A stretch of DNA of 64,000 nt from Lachnoclostridium sp. An138 (GCF_002160765.1 NZ_NFLF01000005.1:62001-126000); one strand, 5' to 3'. Counted from the first letter of the stretch, positions 25,343 through 35,107 are shown. Notes: generated by a model not told the origin, from the letters alone. A program made the numbers and translations.

Positions 25343-25939
25343 TTAATCCAAAAACATTGCTCTCGCAAGATGCGCCAGCAGCTGCGCCGTTCCCTCCACG
25401 CCAAACCGGCTGCTGTCAATCATCAGATCCCGGTCGGTAAAGGCGTCCCGGAATTCGGGACAGTAGCGTCTGTGGTACAGCTCCCGGGAACGATCCACCT
25501 CCCGGATCATTTTCTTCGCCGTGGCTTCATCCATTCCAAGCTTCTCCGTACAGTTTTTAAACCGGGCGCTGTAGGGCGCGTAAATATAGACGCTCAGGCG
25601 GTTTCCCTTATCCGCCAGGATGCTTTCTGCGCACCGGCCTACAATAATACAGGAACCTTTTTCCGCCAGATCCCGGATGATATTTTTCTGGACCAGAAAA
25701 ACCTCGTCCTTAAAGCTCGTTATCCCCATTCCAAGCGGATACATCCGTCTGAAATAGATGGATTTTGAATTTTCTTCCGTATCACTGATCACGGACACCG
25801 GCATTCCCAGCCGTTTTGCCGTCTCCTCCACAATATCCCGGTCATAAAAATCAATCTGAAGTTCCCGGGAAAGGGCCTGGGCGATGGAGCGTCCCATACT
25901 GCCAAACTGCCGGGAAATGGTAATCACATAAGGCTTCAT
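25343..25939 (-). CDS. Cytidylate kinase-like family protein
   Basis: A 198-residue P-loop-like protein of the cytidylate kinase-like (AAK6) family. The N-terminus PYVITISRQFGSMGRSIAQA replaces a standard Walker A; FYDRDIVEETAKRLG and IIVGRCAESILADKG are other family motifs. AGGAGG precedes the Met chosen; an earlier in-frame ATG overlaps the permease gene and is rejected. It is the last gene of the amino-acid ABC operon, 29 nt after the permease stop. Substrate unknown; the true Cmk that serves CMP is normally a different gene, so nucleotide specificity should not be assumed. Confidence 0.82.
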   Translation of the reverse strand: MKPYVITISRQFGSMGRSIAQALSRELQIDFYDRDIVEETAKRLGMPVSVISDTEENSKSIYFRRMYPLGMGITSFKDEVFLVQKNIIRDLAEKGSCIIVGRCAESILADKGNRLSVYIYAPYSARFKNCTEKLGMDEATAKKMIREVDRSRELYHRRYCPEFRDAFTDRDLMIDSSRFGVEGTAQLLAHLARAMFLD

Positions 25940-25968
25940 CTTTATCCCTCCTGATTCTGCGCATGGTT

Positions 25969-26730
25969 TCACGTTCCCGCAGGCAGCGCTTTCAGCTTAT
26001 GCTTCTGGATATACCGCACAAGACAGGACAGCGCGAAATTGATCACAAAATAGATGAGGCTGGCAAAACCGTACAGCACAAATACATCCGACACGTTTGT
26101 CGTTCCCGTCCCGTTGTACCGGCCGGCCGCGCTCATAATCTGGCCAATTCTGGCCATCAGCTCGATCACCGCCACATTTGCCAGATAGGAAGAATCCTTG
26201 ATGGTGGTAATGACCTGGCTCAGAAGGGTGGGAATAATATTCCGGTAGGCCTGAGGCAGTACAATGTAAAGCATGATCTGCACAGTACCGAACCCCTGGG
26301 AATGTCCCGCCTCAAACTGCCCGTGAGCCACTGAGTTCAGCCCTCCCCGCACAATTTCGGCAATCACGGACGAGGTAAACAGCACCAGCGCCACCACCGC
26401 CTTGTACAGGAGAGTCGTTTCAACAGAGGACAGGCCGAACATGGAATGAGACAGGAGTTCCGGCACCGGACAGAATACAATGCAGATAAAAATCCACAGC
26501 AGCAGCGGTGTATTCCGGAAGATCTCAATGTAGGCAGCCGCTATCCATTTGAAAATCCGGTTTGTCCCCTTATTGCAGTAATTGCGCACCAGGGCAAGCA
26601 CGGAGCCGATGAGCAGTCCCAGTATTACGGCAGTCACGGCAATCACCAGCGTAAATGCCACTCCCCGGAAAATATAGGTCAGAATTGCCTGATTTGTCAG
26701 CATCGACAGGCTCGCTTCCAAAGTATCCAT
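25969..26730 (-). CDS. Polar amino-acid ABC transporter permease 2
   Basis: A 253-residue HisMQ-type permease with about five membrane segments. It carries YIEIFRNTPLLLWIFI and the coupling loop HSQGFGTVQIMLYIVLPQAYRNIIP. It forms a heteromer with the permease encoded 3 nt upstream. The C-terminus is basic (YIQKHKLKALPAGT). The transported amino acid cannot be read from sequence. Confidence 0.92.
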   Translation of the reverse strand: MDTLEASLSMLTNQAILTYIFRGVAFTLVIAVTAVILGLLIGSVLALVRNYCNKGTNRIFKWIAAAYIEIFRNTPLLLWIFICIVFCPVPELLSHSMFGLSSVETTLLYKAVVALVLFTSSVIAEIVRGGLNSVAHGQFEAGHSQGFGTVQIMLYIVLPQAYRNIIPTLLSQVITTIKDSSYLANVAVIELMARIGQIMSAAGRYNGTGTTNVSDVFVLYGFASLIYFVINFALSCLVRYIQKHKLKALPAGT

Positions 26731-26733
26731 ACG

Positions 26734-27477
26734 TTATTGCACCATCCCTTCTTCCGCTCCGGCCGCAGCGCCGGCCACAGCGGCTTTATTTGCCTGGGCG
26801 TCCCTCTTTTTCAGGGAAATCTCCCATACGCTGGCAAGTGTGGACAGCGGAAAACACACGATGAAAAACAGGATTCCGCTGACGATATAGGCCGGAGCGT
26901 AGGCGCCGCCCGTATTGGCTCCCGTCACAAAGCTGTAGGTGACGGAAATCAGATCCGCTCCTCCCACGATATACAGGCAGGAAGTATTCTTAATCAGATT
27001 CACCACCTGGTTTACCATGGGAGGAAGAATGATCTTAATGCTCTGGGGCAGGATGATGTAATACATCCTCCCTATATAGCCGAAGCCCTGCGACTGGGCT
27101 GCCTCTGTCTGCCCCTTCGGGACTGCCTGAATGCCTGCCCGGATGACCTCAGACATGTAGGCCCCGTGGTATACGCCCAGCGCAATCATTCCTGTCCTCA
27201 GAATTCCGATACTGTTTCCGGAAAACGCAAGGGCATAATACAGAAAACACATCTGAAGCAGCAGAGGCGTGTTCTGAATAAATTCCACATAGATTCTCGC
27301 TGCGGCCCGCAGCGCTTTTTTCCCTCCGGCTGACATGAGCCCGAACAGAATTCCAAGCATAAGAGAGAGAAGCAGCGCAAAAACGGCAAGCTGCACCGTG
27401 TTGCCAAGACCGTGCAGAAAAGTGCTCCGATAGCGCCACACCGTCTCCCATGCGTCTGCTGAAAACAATCCTCCCAT
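26734..27477 (-). CDS. Polar amino-acid ABC transporter permease 1
   Basis: A 247-residue HisMQ-type permease. The family motif is IYVEFIQNTPLLLQMCFLYY and the coupling loop is AAQSQGFGYIGRMYYIILPQ. GGGAGGAATTGTT precedes the ATG. It follows the binding-protein gene after a 194-nt gap with hairpins and is coupled tightly to the second permease. Confidence 0.92.
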   Translation of the reverse strand: MGGLFSADAWETVWRYRSTFLHGLGNTVQLAVFALLLSLMLGILFGLMSAGGKKALRAAARIYVEFIQNTPLLLQMCFLYYALAFSGNSIGILRTGMIALGVYHGAYMSEVIRAGIQAVPKGQTEAAQSQGFGYIGRMYYIILPQSIKIILPPMVNQVVNLIKNTSCLYIVGGADLISVTYSFVTGANTGGAYAPAYIVSGILFFIVCFPLSTLASVWEISLKKRDAQANKAAVAGAAAGAEEGMVQ

Positions 27478-27507
27478 AACAATTCCTCCCTGCTGTTTAT
27501 TTCCCTC

Positions 27508-27550
27508 TTATCAAAAAACAGGAATTTTCCTGTTTCCTGCTCTTTGATAA
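27508..27550 (-). repeat. Nested inverted repeat between binding-protein and permease genes
   Basis: TTATCAAA (27508-27515) pairs with TTTGATAA (27543-27550), enclosing AAACAGGAA and TTCCTGTTT. The 194-nt gap 27478-27671 holds this and a second small hairpin (CCTTGCCG with CGGTAAGG near 27618-27640). These are likely mRNA processing or partial termination signals. No gene is visible. Confidence 0.55.
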
Positions 27551-27671
27551 AAAGCGTCCCAAAAGACAGGAGAGCATCCCGGGCCTGAGGCGCCGGGACA
27601 CCCGCCATCTTATACGGCCTTGCCGGAATTGGCGGTAAGGTCCGCATGACCTGCCGTTTACCTTCCTTCCC

Positions 27672-28604
27672 TTACAGTCCGTATTCCTCAATCAGGCCGT
27701 CGATCGTTCCGTCTGCCAGCCAGCCGGTAATCAGCTCATCGCATACGCTGGAGAAGCCGGAGCCCTTCTTTGTCGTTACGCCGTACTCCTGGGGGGAGAA
27801 GGAATCTTCGATATAGGAGCGTCCCTCCGTCCTGTAAGCATTCAGGATAGATCTGTCTACGCAGAAAGCGTCCACCTCGCCGGCGCTCAGGGCTGTGGAG
27901 ATAGCCGGATAATCGCTGTACTGACGGAAGCTGACGCCCTCCGTCCAGGTGGAGGCGTCAAAGGTCTCAGAATCAAAATTATCGCCGCTTATCAGTCCCT
28001 GCTCGATCATGGCCTGCACCAGAGCCAGCGCGGAAGTAGAACTGGAGGACACTCCCACCGTGGCGCCGGCCAGTCCGCTTAAATCAGTGATTCCACTGGA
28101 ATCCTCCACCAGAACCGTAACCGCGTCAGTGTAATAGGGCGTTGAGAAATCCCAGCTTTCCTTTCTCTCGTCTGTAATCGTAAAAGTAGCCAGCACGCAG
28201 TCCAGATCGCCGGAATCCAGAAGCTCTCCTCTGGTAGCCGCCGTAACAGTCGTATATTCCACATCCACGCCCAGCGCGTCTGCGATCATCTGAGCCAGAT
28301 CAATTTCCATTCCGCTGTAATCACCGGTCAGCGGGTCCTGATATCCGAAGCCGATGACATCGCTCTTTACTCCCACCCGCAGCACGCCTCTGTCGATAAT
28401 CGCCTGTACATCCTCAGGCCATTCCGTATCGGCTGCCGCAGTCTCTTCTGCTTCTGTGTCCGCTTCCGCGCTTTCTTCTGTACTCTCCTCTGCTGTGGTT
28501 TCCTCCGCGGTATCTGCCGCAGTATCGCTGCCGGATGAACCGCAGCCTGCCAGCATGGACAATACCATGACTCCCGCAAGCAGAATTGCCAATTTCTTTT
28601 TCAT
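27672..28604 (-). CDS. Amino-acid-binding lipoprotein of the ABC transporter
   Basis: A 310-residue family 3 solute-binding lipoprotein. Signal peptide MKKKLAILLAGVMVLSMLAG ends with LAGC; an acidic Glu/Ala/Thr linker follows. The mature domain shows GVLRVGVKSDVIGFGYQDPL, YSGMEIDLAQMIADALGVDV, and GATVGVSSSSTSALALVQ. It delivers an amino acid to the two permeases. AGGAGG precedes the ATG. It lies between the ATPase gene (81 nt) and the permeases. Confidence 0.9.
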   Translation of the reverse strand: MKKKLAILLAGVMVLSMLAGCGSSGSDTAADTAEETTAEESTEESAEADTEAEETAAADTEWPEDVQAIIDRGVLRVGVKSDVIGFGYQDPLTGDYSGMEIDLAQMIADALGVDVEYTTVTAATRGELLDSGDLDCVLATFTITDERKESWDFSTPYYTDAVTVLVEDSSGITDLSGLAGATVGVSSSSTSALALVQAMIEQGLISGDNFDSETFDASTWTEGVSFRQYSDYPAISTALSAGEVDAFCVDRSILNAYRTEGRSYIEDSFSPQEYGVTTKKGSGFSSVCDELITGWLADGTIDGLIEEYGL

Positions 28605-28685
28605 AACGTTTCCTCCTTCTTATCTGGAATTTATCTCAAAATGCCCGCCTTCCGGCAGGAACATTCAAAGATCTCCCCGGTATTT

Positions 28686-29408
<723 letters not shown>

Positions 29409-29432
29409 AAACAGCCGCTCCTCCCGATCAGA

Positions 29433-29465
29433 AAAGGCGCCTCACCCGAAAGGTGAAACGCCTTT
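29433..29465 (-). promoter_or_regulatory. Leader hairpin before the amino-acid transporter operon
   Basis: AAAGGCG (29433-29439) pairs with CGCCTTT (29459-29465), enclosing TCACC with GGTGA and a GAAA-containing loop. On the minus strand it is followed by TTTTCTG, so it could act as a weak attenuator. No riboswitch consensus or T-box was found. Confidence 0.45.
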
Positions 29466-29485
29466 GTTCCAAAAAATATGTTTTC

Positions 29486-29513
29486 AGTATAGCGATATTT
29501 TCCAGTTTGTCAA
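29486..29513 (-). promoter_or_regulatory. Promoter of the amino-acid transporter operon
   Basis: On the minus strand TTGACA (29508-29513), 16 bp, TATACT (29486-29491). Confidence 0.75.
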
Positions 29514-29562
29514 TCCGTTTTATTTTTTTCCTTAAAATTTTCGTCAGTTCCGGGGCTTCACG

Positions 29563-29593
29563 AAAAAAACAGGCGCCGCTCCCGCGGCGCCTG
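29563..29593 (-). terminator. Terminator of the GH25 gene
   Basis: CAGGCGCCGC pairs with GCGGCGCCTG around a 4-nt loop; on the minus strand TTTTTTT follows directly. Confidence 0.85.
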
Positions 29594-29612
29594 TCCCTCC
29601 TCGGAACAGTCC

Positions 29613-31673
29613 TTAAATGGAACTGATATTCATATCTACATTTCCGCTTACGCCATCCACAGAACCCTTGGAAGTATTCTGCCAGATGTCGTAACGGCCC
29701 GTGTATCCGCAGGTCGCGGCATAATGTGCCACCCAGATACGGTAACTGCTCGGGAACTGGGATACGCTCAGATGCTCTGAGAACCAGTTCTTGCTTGCGT
29801 ATACCATGGGCTTGTAGCCTGCGTTGGCTACTGTGTTGCAGAACGCGATGGTGATCTTCGTTCTCTCGGACTTGGACAGTCCGTCCGCGCGTCCGGCTCC
29901 TCCGGCCGCATACTCGCTGTCGATGGCAATCGGCATGTTGATGCCGTACTGATTTGCCAGCTTCACTGCCATACTTGCTTCTTCCACAGCCTCTGCCTCG
30001 GAAATCGCCTGGCTGAAGAAGTAGATGCCCACGCGCAGTCCGGCCGCTTTCGCGCCTGTGATATGAGACGCGAACATCGGGTCCTGAACCAGCACGCCGG
30101 AACCATAGCCCCGGTATCCGCAGCGGATGATAACAAAATTGATTCCCGCGTTCTTTACCTTCTGCCAGTTGATATTTCTCTGGTACTTGGACACATCTAT
30201 ACCGATGGTGCCGGAACGCACGCCCTCGTCGCTGAAGTTGTACTGAATTCCCTGGATAACCTGGGAACCGGTCACCTTATTGCCGTCTTTGTCAAAGTAG
30301 TAGGTGGCGCCGTCGATGGTCTGCCAGCCGGTATACTTGTATCCTGTCACCTCGTAGGTAATATCATAGACAGGCTCACTGCTTGTATCGTATACAGGAG
30401 CGCTGGTTGTATCATATACAATCACTTCAGAGGAAGCCGCTTTCAGCACTCTCATGCCGACTGTGAGCACGTCAGCAGAAGAAGTTCCTTCCAGATTCTG
30501 CTCAGCCGGAGCGGAGCCCTGATTTTCTGTTCCTCCGGTTGTCGTTCCGTCTCCTGTATTTCCACCGGTCTCGCCCGTTCCGGTATCAGCGCCGTCTCCG
30601 CTGCTGCCGCTGTTCTCTCCGCCTTCTCCATCCGGAGTAGAGGGCTGGGAAAGCTGCGTCTTGCAGCGGTCACAGATACCGTCTGCCGGGTTCGTATCCA
30701 CATGTCCCAGCGCCGGAATCTCTCCGGTAGAACCTACCGCGTTGTCTGCGGCACACCGCATCTCATATGTACCCGGTTCCGTACAGGTCGCTTCTTTTGT
30801 CACAACCTGCTGGTCATACACATGCGTATGAGCAGGCGTCAGATCCGCGCCGCAGCGGTCACACTTGTTGTCGCCGTTGCCGTCTTTATGATAAGCCGAC
30901 GGCTCTGAAATGATCTTCGCATACATATCATTGCCGAAATCATCCTTCTGCAGCTTGGAGTACACCAGCTGTCCCCAGGCGTCTTTCTTCTGGGTCTTGA
31001 CCTCTTCCTTCACCTCTGTCTTGGAAGACTCCACATACTCTACGGTATCCGTCAGCACCTGCGCCGTTCCCGCGTCCGCGTTCCCGTTTGTATTGGAATC
31101 CTCTTTGGCTACGTTGATCTCGCTCTCGCTCTTGATCTCATCCGTAATATCCACGACCTTGTAGTCGATATTCGCCTTTACCTCTGTGGTAATATCCGCC
31201 GGAGCCGCATAACTGCCGGAAGCCTTCATGGAAATAGTGCACTTTCCGGGCGTCATGGATTTGATGTAGATAATTCCGTCCTTGTCGCTGTCCGTATAGC
31301 TGCTTGTCTTCTTTGCGGAATCCGTCACGGACACTTCAAAGGCTGTGCCGGTGATGACCTTTCCGTTTCTCTCGTTTACGATCTTTACCTTCAGATCCTT
31401 ATCTACGGAAGTAGCCTTCAGAACCACGGGAACTTCCTTTTCATCTACCACAGCCACCTGGGTATTGTCCCCGTCCAGCCGGGTCAGCTCCGCCACATAG
31501 GATTTATTCATGGCAAGTCCAATCGCGCTTGCCTCCGCTGCCGTCTCGTCCGCCCGGAGATCCGTCACTGCCGGAATCATATCTTCCGTAATCTGGCCGG
31601 AAGCACAGCCGCCGAGCATCGACACTATCAGAAGTCCTGAGAGCAGCATTGCCCCCACTCTTTTTCCATTCAT
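29613..31673 (-). CDS. Cell-surface lipoprotein with C-terminal GH25 lysozyme-like domain
   Basis: A 686-residue lipoprotein. Signal peptide with LGGC lipobox at residues 1-23; residues 45-200 contain a carboxypeptidase-regulatory-like beta domain (DKDGIIYIKSMTPGKCTISM). Two CDRC segments (GDNKCDRCGADL, DGICDRCKTQL) flank a HTHVYD stretch and look like a metal-ribbon region. A Gly/Thr/Asn linker, a YDTTSAPVYDTSSEPVYD repeat and one cell-wall-binding repeat (GWQTIDGATYYFDKDGNKV) precede the GH25 domain from about 485. It keeps GIDVSKYQ and PIAIDSEY catalytic acids. It probably cleaves or binds peptidoglycan. Start set by AGGAAGAGGAG. Confidence 0.85.
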   Translation of the reverse strand: MNGKRVGAMLLSGLLIVSMLGGCASGQITEDMIPAVTDLRADETAAEASAIGLAMNKSYVAELTRLDGDNTQVAVVDEKEVPVVLKATSVDKDLKVKIVNERNGKVITGTAFEVSVTDSAKKTSSYTDSDKDGIIYIKSMTPGKCTISMKASGSYAAPADITTEVKANIDYKVVDITDEIKSESEINVAKEDSNTNGNADAGTAQVLTDTVEYVESSKTEVKEEVKTQKKDAWGQLVYSKLQKDDFGNDMYAKIISEPSAYHKDGNGDNKCDRCGADLTPAHTHVYDQQVVTKEATCTEPGTYEMRCAADNAVGSTGEIPALGHVDTNPADGICDRCKTQLSQPSTPDGEGGENSGSSGDGADTGTGETGGNTGDGTTTGGTENQGSAPAEQNLEGTSSADVLTVGMRVLKAASSEVIVYDTTSAPVYDTSSEPVYDITYEVTGYKYTGWQTIDGATYYFDKDGNKVTGSQVIQGIQYNFSDEGVRSGTIGIDVSKYQRNINWQKVKNAGINFVIIRCGYRGYGSGVLVQDPMFASHITGAKAAGLRVGIYFFSQAISEAEAVEEASMAVKLANQYGINMPIAIDSEYAAGGAGRADGLSKSERTKITIAFCNTVANAGYKPMVYASKNWFSEHLSVSQFPSSYRIWVAHYAATCGYTGRYDIWQNTSKGSVDGVSGNVDMNISSI

Positions 31674-31755
31674 ATTTTCACTCCTCTTCCTGCATTGCAC
31701 TCTGCCTTATTTTTTATCCACATTTCATGGTGATTTCTCAGTCATTTTCCACAGT

Positions 31756-31784
31756 AGTATATCATTCTTTTCCTTTGTTTTCAA
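31756..31784 (-). promoter_or_regulatory. Promoter of the GH25 lipoprotein gene
   Basis: On the minus strand TTGAAA (31779-31784), 17 bp, TATACT (31756-31761) with TG at the extended -10 position. Confidence 0.7.
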
Positions 31785-31843
31785 CCTTTTCAGGGAAAAA
31801 TGTTGACATAACACCGATGTAAATGTTTCCAGAAACGGCAAAA

Positions 31844-31871
31844 GAAAGCGGAATCCGAAGTTTCCGCTTTC
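31844..31871 (-). terminator. Terminator after the Met-rich lipoprotein gene
   Basis: GAAAGCGGAA pairs with TTTCCGCTTTC around a 6-7 nt loop; TTTTGCC follows on the minus strand. Confidence 0.65.
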
Positions 31872-31918
31872 CATCGCTGTTTTTCTTACCTCAGCGCCGG
31901 TGCACCTGAGAACAAGAT

Positions 31919-32815
31919 CTAGTAGATTTCCTCGGCTCCATAGGCAGGAGCCACCTGAAATTCTTCCGAGTTCAGGTCGATGGCGCCGGACGCCTCCTCC
32001 GGGAGTACAATCTCATCTACTGTGTCATATTCCTCAATTTTCAGTTCATAGGAAAGAGAATCCAGCGTTGTCTCGACGCCCTCCATTTCCATCGTGAAAA
32101 CTTCCCCGTCTCCGCTGCTCTTCATACTCACGGAAGCCGGAAGGCGGCTGTCCGTATAGAGCCGGAGCGCCACATCCATCTGCAGCCCCGACAGATCCAG
32201 TCCCAGATCATCCAGTCCGGCCGCTCCCGTACTTCCCATAATCTCGTTGAACTGTTCCATATCAATATCCTCCGCAGAAACGGTTCCCGTAATGACATAA
32301 ACCTCTTTTCCGTTCTCCTCCTCTGTCTCGTCCAGAAGCGTAAGTGCGGCATTTTCTCCGAACAGGGTATCCAGATTCAGAACCATACCGGTGTCCGAAG
32401 CTGTATCCGGCATCGCTGCCGACTGCTTCATCCACTGATCCCCCATACAGACGTAGCTGACGGCCTGATCCTCCTCCATCATCACATACATCTCTGTCTC
32501 TACACTGAGTCCGAGCATTCCCATATCCATCACCATATTGCAGTGCATGGCTGACGGCTCTGCCGTGGATTCAAAATCCATATTTGCGCTTACATCCATA
32601 TCCATGGAAATTCCGGACTGGCTGACTCCCATCGTCATATCCATGTCATAGACGCCTTTCATGGATTTGACTTCGGCCATTTTCTCCGCCGCTTCCTGCA
32701 TCAACCCTTCCGCCGTCACCTTTTCTCCGCAGCCCGAAAGGGTCGCCGCCGCCAGTAACACAACCGCTGCCGACAGCATTCTGCCTGCAGGTTTCTTCCT
32801 CTGTACACTTTTCAT
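31919..32815 (-). CDS. Met-rich lipoprotein, DUF6612-like
   Basis: A 298-residue lipoprotein with signal peptide and LSGC lipobox (residues 8-29). The mature part starts with a conserved-looking MQEAAEKMAEVKSMKGVYDM and is very rich in Met, Asp and Glu, with alternating hydrophobic pattern typical of LolA/LppX-like beta half-barrels. It resembles the DUF6612 family of secreted proteins, whose function is unknown; by fold a lipid-carrying role is possible. It has its own promoter and terminator and is not in the neighbouring transporter operon. Confidence 0.65.
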   Translation of the reverse strand: MKSVQRKKPAGRMLSAAVVLLAAATLSGCGEKVTAEGLMQEAAEKMAEVKSMKGVYDMDMTMGVSQSGISMDMDVSANMDFESTAEPSAMHCNMVMDMGMLGLSVETEMYVMMEEDQAVSYVCMGDQWMKQSAAMPDTASDTGMVLNLDTLFGENAALTLLDETEEENGKEVYVITGTVSAEDIDMEQFNEIMGSTGAAGLDDLGLDLSGLQMDVALRLYTDSRLPASVSMKSSGDGEVFTMEMEGVETTLDSLSYELKIEEYDTVDEIVLPEEASGAIDLNSEEFQVAPAYGAEEIY

Positions 32816-32850
32816 TTTTCTTCCCCCAATCTCATAAATAAAGATGCTTT

Positions 32851-32878
32851 ATTATAGCATACTTTTCTGTAATTAAAC
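32851..32878 (-). promoter_or_regulatory. Extended -10 promoter of the Met-rich lipoprotein gene
   Basis: On the minus strand TATAAT (32851-32856) with TG at the extended position; the best -35 (TGTTTA, 17 bp upstream) is weak. Confidence 0.6.
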
Positions 32879-32989
32879 AGAATATTCCTTGATTTTTCTG
32901 TTTTTTCTGTCTTTTTTATGAGAAGAGGATTTTCATTCCCGGGGAAAAATCTGATTTTTATTCTGCCCTCCCGATACCGCCTCTTTTGT

Positions 32990-34087
32990 TCAGAGCTTTC
33001 CCTGCTCCTGCCCATAACGAGCCAGAACCCGCAGTCCCTCCGCCAGGCTGCCTTCCATCTCCAGGCCGGGCGCGCAGATCACCTGTCTGCATCCGTCTAT
33101 CAGCTTCTTTGCCTGGCTGATTTTTTCCTCCGAAAAGGACTGATAGGGCTTCTCAGATACCAGCTCTGCAGCCAGGGCCCTGGCCGCCGGATAGTCCAGA
33201 TCGTTTTCCCACAGGACCCCGGCGGCAAAGGGGACGCCCTCTCTCTGGAGCCTGCGGAAGATGGGCGTTCCCGCGCCGCAGCCGGCGATGACGAAGACCT
33301 CCGGTTCTCCCGGCGTTTTCTCCAGCTCCAGGCTGCCGGTAAGCTCATCGTAAGCCCCTGCGGTCATCCCGTAGAGCTCCCGGACATATCCCTTGGAAAA
33401 GATTTCCTCCGGCGTGCCGAAGCGGTCGATGCAGTCGCCGCGCACACAGGCAATCCGATCCGAGATCCGCTCCGCCAGATCAAGCTCATGGAGGGAGAGA
33501 ATCACCGTCAGCTTTCTCTCCCGGGACATTTTCTGAATGACGGAGAGAAATTCCAGCTTGTAACGGATATCCAGAAAAGAGGTGGGCTCGTCCAGCACCA
33601 GCACCTCCGGCTCCTGGCAGAGGGCGCGGGCCAGCATCACTCTCTGCTTCTGTCCGTCGCTCGTCTTCCGGAAATCCTGGTCCTTCAGTTCCCGGATGTG
33701 CACCAGATCCATGGACTCCTCTATGATTCGTTTGTCCTCTTCGCTGAGAATGCCGAAACGTCCGGTATAGGGATACCGCCCGGCGGCCACCACATCCTCG
33801 CAGGTCATCAGCTCCGGCTTCACCCGTTCCGTGAGAACCACCGACAGCCTGCGGGCCAGCTCATTTCCGGTAAAGGAGCCCATATCGGCGCCATCCAGAT
33901 ACACCGCGCCGCCAAGCAGGGAGAGCTGTCGGATGATGCTTTTTAAAATCGTGGTTTTTCCCGCGCCGTTCGGCCCGATCAGGGTCAGAATCTCCCCGCG
34001 CCGGACCTTCAGTTCAATGTTCCGGATCAGGGGCGTCCCATGATACCCCACGGTCATTCCCTTCGTGTAAAAGTAGAATTCGTCCAC
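32990..34087 (-). CDS. FecE/BtuD-type ABC ATPase with extra C-terminal domain
   Basis: A 365-residue ATPase with GTG start (GAGGGGCT just before). Residues 1-250 are the siderophore/cobalamin ATPase: Walker A LIGPNGAGKTTILKSI, degenerate signature RKTSDGQKQRVMLARAL, Walker B VLVLDEPTSFLDIRYK, and LSLHELDLAERISDR. Residues 260-365 are an added domain beginning VFVIAGCGAGTPIFRRLQRE and containing AAGVLWENDLDYPAARAL, with alternating strands and helices like a small Rossmann fold. Typical BtuD/FecE proteins are about 250-270 residues. It is the last gene of the riboswitch-led operon. Confidence 0.88.
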   Translation of the reverse strand: MDEFYFYTKGMTVGYHGTPLIRNIELKVRRGEILTLIGPNGAGKTTILKSIIRQLSLLGGAVYLDGADMGSFTGNELARRLSVVLTERVKPELMTCEDVVAAGRYPYTGRFGILSEEDKRIIEESMDLVHIRELKDQDFRKTSDGQKQRVMLARALCQEPEVLVLDEPTSFLDIRYKLEFLSVIQKMSRERKLTVILSLHELDLAERISDRIACVRGDCIDRFGTPEEIFSKGYVRELYGMTAGAYDELTGSLELEKTPGEPEVFVIAGCGAGTPIFRRLQREGVPFAAGVLWENDLDYPAARALAAELVSEKPYQSFSEEKISQAKKLIDGCRQVICAPGLEMEGSLAEGLRVLARYGQEQGKL

Positions 34088-34093
34088 AGCCCC

Positions 34094-35104
34094 TCACGCT
34101 CCTTCCTTTTTGCTCCGCAGCAGAATCACGATCACCACAGGAGCGCCAAACACTGCCGTCACCGTGCTGATACTCAGCTCTGTGGGAGAGAACAACGTGC
34201 GGGCCAGCAGATCGCAGAACAGGCAGAACACAGCCCCTCCCAGAAAGCAGGCCGGAACCATCAGGATCGGCCTGGCTGTATGAAAAAGGCTTTTCACAAT
34301 CTGGGGAACTGCGGTTCCCACAAAGGAGACCGGGCCTGCAAACGCGGTCACGCAGGCGGAAAGCAGGCTGGAAAGCAACACCAGAAGCGCCCGGAACAGC
34401 CGGATATTCAGTCCCATATTCTGCGCATAGGCCTCTCCCAGCTGGTAAGCGCTGATCGGTTTGGACAGCAGAAACACAAAGGCAGACGTCAGAAATATTA
34501 CCACCGTCATAACCGCCACGTTGTCCCAGCTGATGCCGGAAAAGCTTCCCTGAGACCAGTTATGAAGGTTTACGATATCAGAATCATCTGCAAAGGTCAC
34601 CACAAAATCCGTGACAGCCGTACAGATATAGCCTATCATAACGCCGCTTACAATCAGCGTGGACATGTGGTTCAGCACCCTCGACATCAAGAGCACGAAG
34701 CTCATGGATATCATCGCTCCCACAAAAGCGGCCAGAATCAGCACCAGCGAGCTGACCCGAAGGGCTTTTTCCAGAAAAAAGACCATCACAAGGGCTACCG
34801 TCAGCTTGGCCCCCGAAGAAATTCCCAGGGTGAAGGGGCCCGCAATCGGATTGTGGAAAAAGGTCTGCAGAAGATAGCCTGAGAGAGCCAGAGCTCCTCC
34901 CAGAATGGCGGCGGCCAGAGCGCGGGGAAGGCGGATCTGCAGCACGATATCCGCCGACACATCTGCTCCCCGTTCTCCTCCCAGTATCCGCAGAACCTCC
35001 GCAAACGGGATATTGACGCTGCCGATACACACGTTTGCAGCCATCAGAAGAAGCATGGCCGCCGCCAGGCAAAGAAATATCAGGACATACCGTTTTTGCT
35101 TCAT
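34094..35104 (-). CDS. FecCD/BtuC-family ABC permease
   Basis: A 336-residue permease with about ten membrane segments. Family motifs include LRLPRALAAAILGGALALSG, the IAGPFTLGISSGAKL loop, and the coupling region FAGPVSFVGTAVPQIVKSLF. It forms the channel for iron-chelate, haem or corrinoid uptake. The riboswitch upstream favours a corrinoid or cobalt-related substrate. It starts 3 nt after the binding-protein stop and ends 6 nt before the ATPase. Confidence 0.92.
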   Translation of the reverse strand: MKQKRYVLIFLCLAAAMLLLMAANVCIGSVNIPFAEVLRILGGERGADVSADIVLQIRLPRALAAAILGGALALSGYLLQTFFHNPIAGPFTLGISSGAKLTVALVMVFFLEKALRVSSLVLILAAFVGAMISMSFVLLMSRVLNHMSTLIVSGVMIGYICTAVTDFVVTFADDSDIVNLHNWSQGSFSGISWDNVAVMTVVIFLTSAFVFLLSKPISAYQLGEAYAQNMGLNIRLFRALLVLLSSLLSACVTAFAGPVSFVGTAVPQIVKSLFHTARPILMVPACFLGGAVFCLFCDLLARTLFSPTELSISTVTAVFGAPVVIVILLRSKKEGA

Positions 35105-35107
35105 GTT

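Noticed and set aside
29433-29465. T-box or amino-acid riboswitch before the amino-acid transporter
   Set aside because: Only one small hairpin is present; there is no T-box sequence, lysine or glycine riboswitch core, and the leader is too short.
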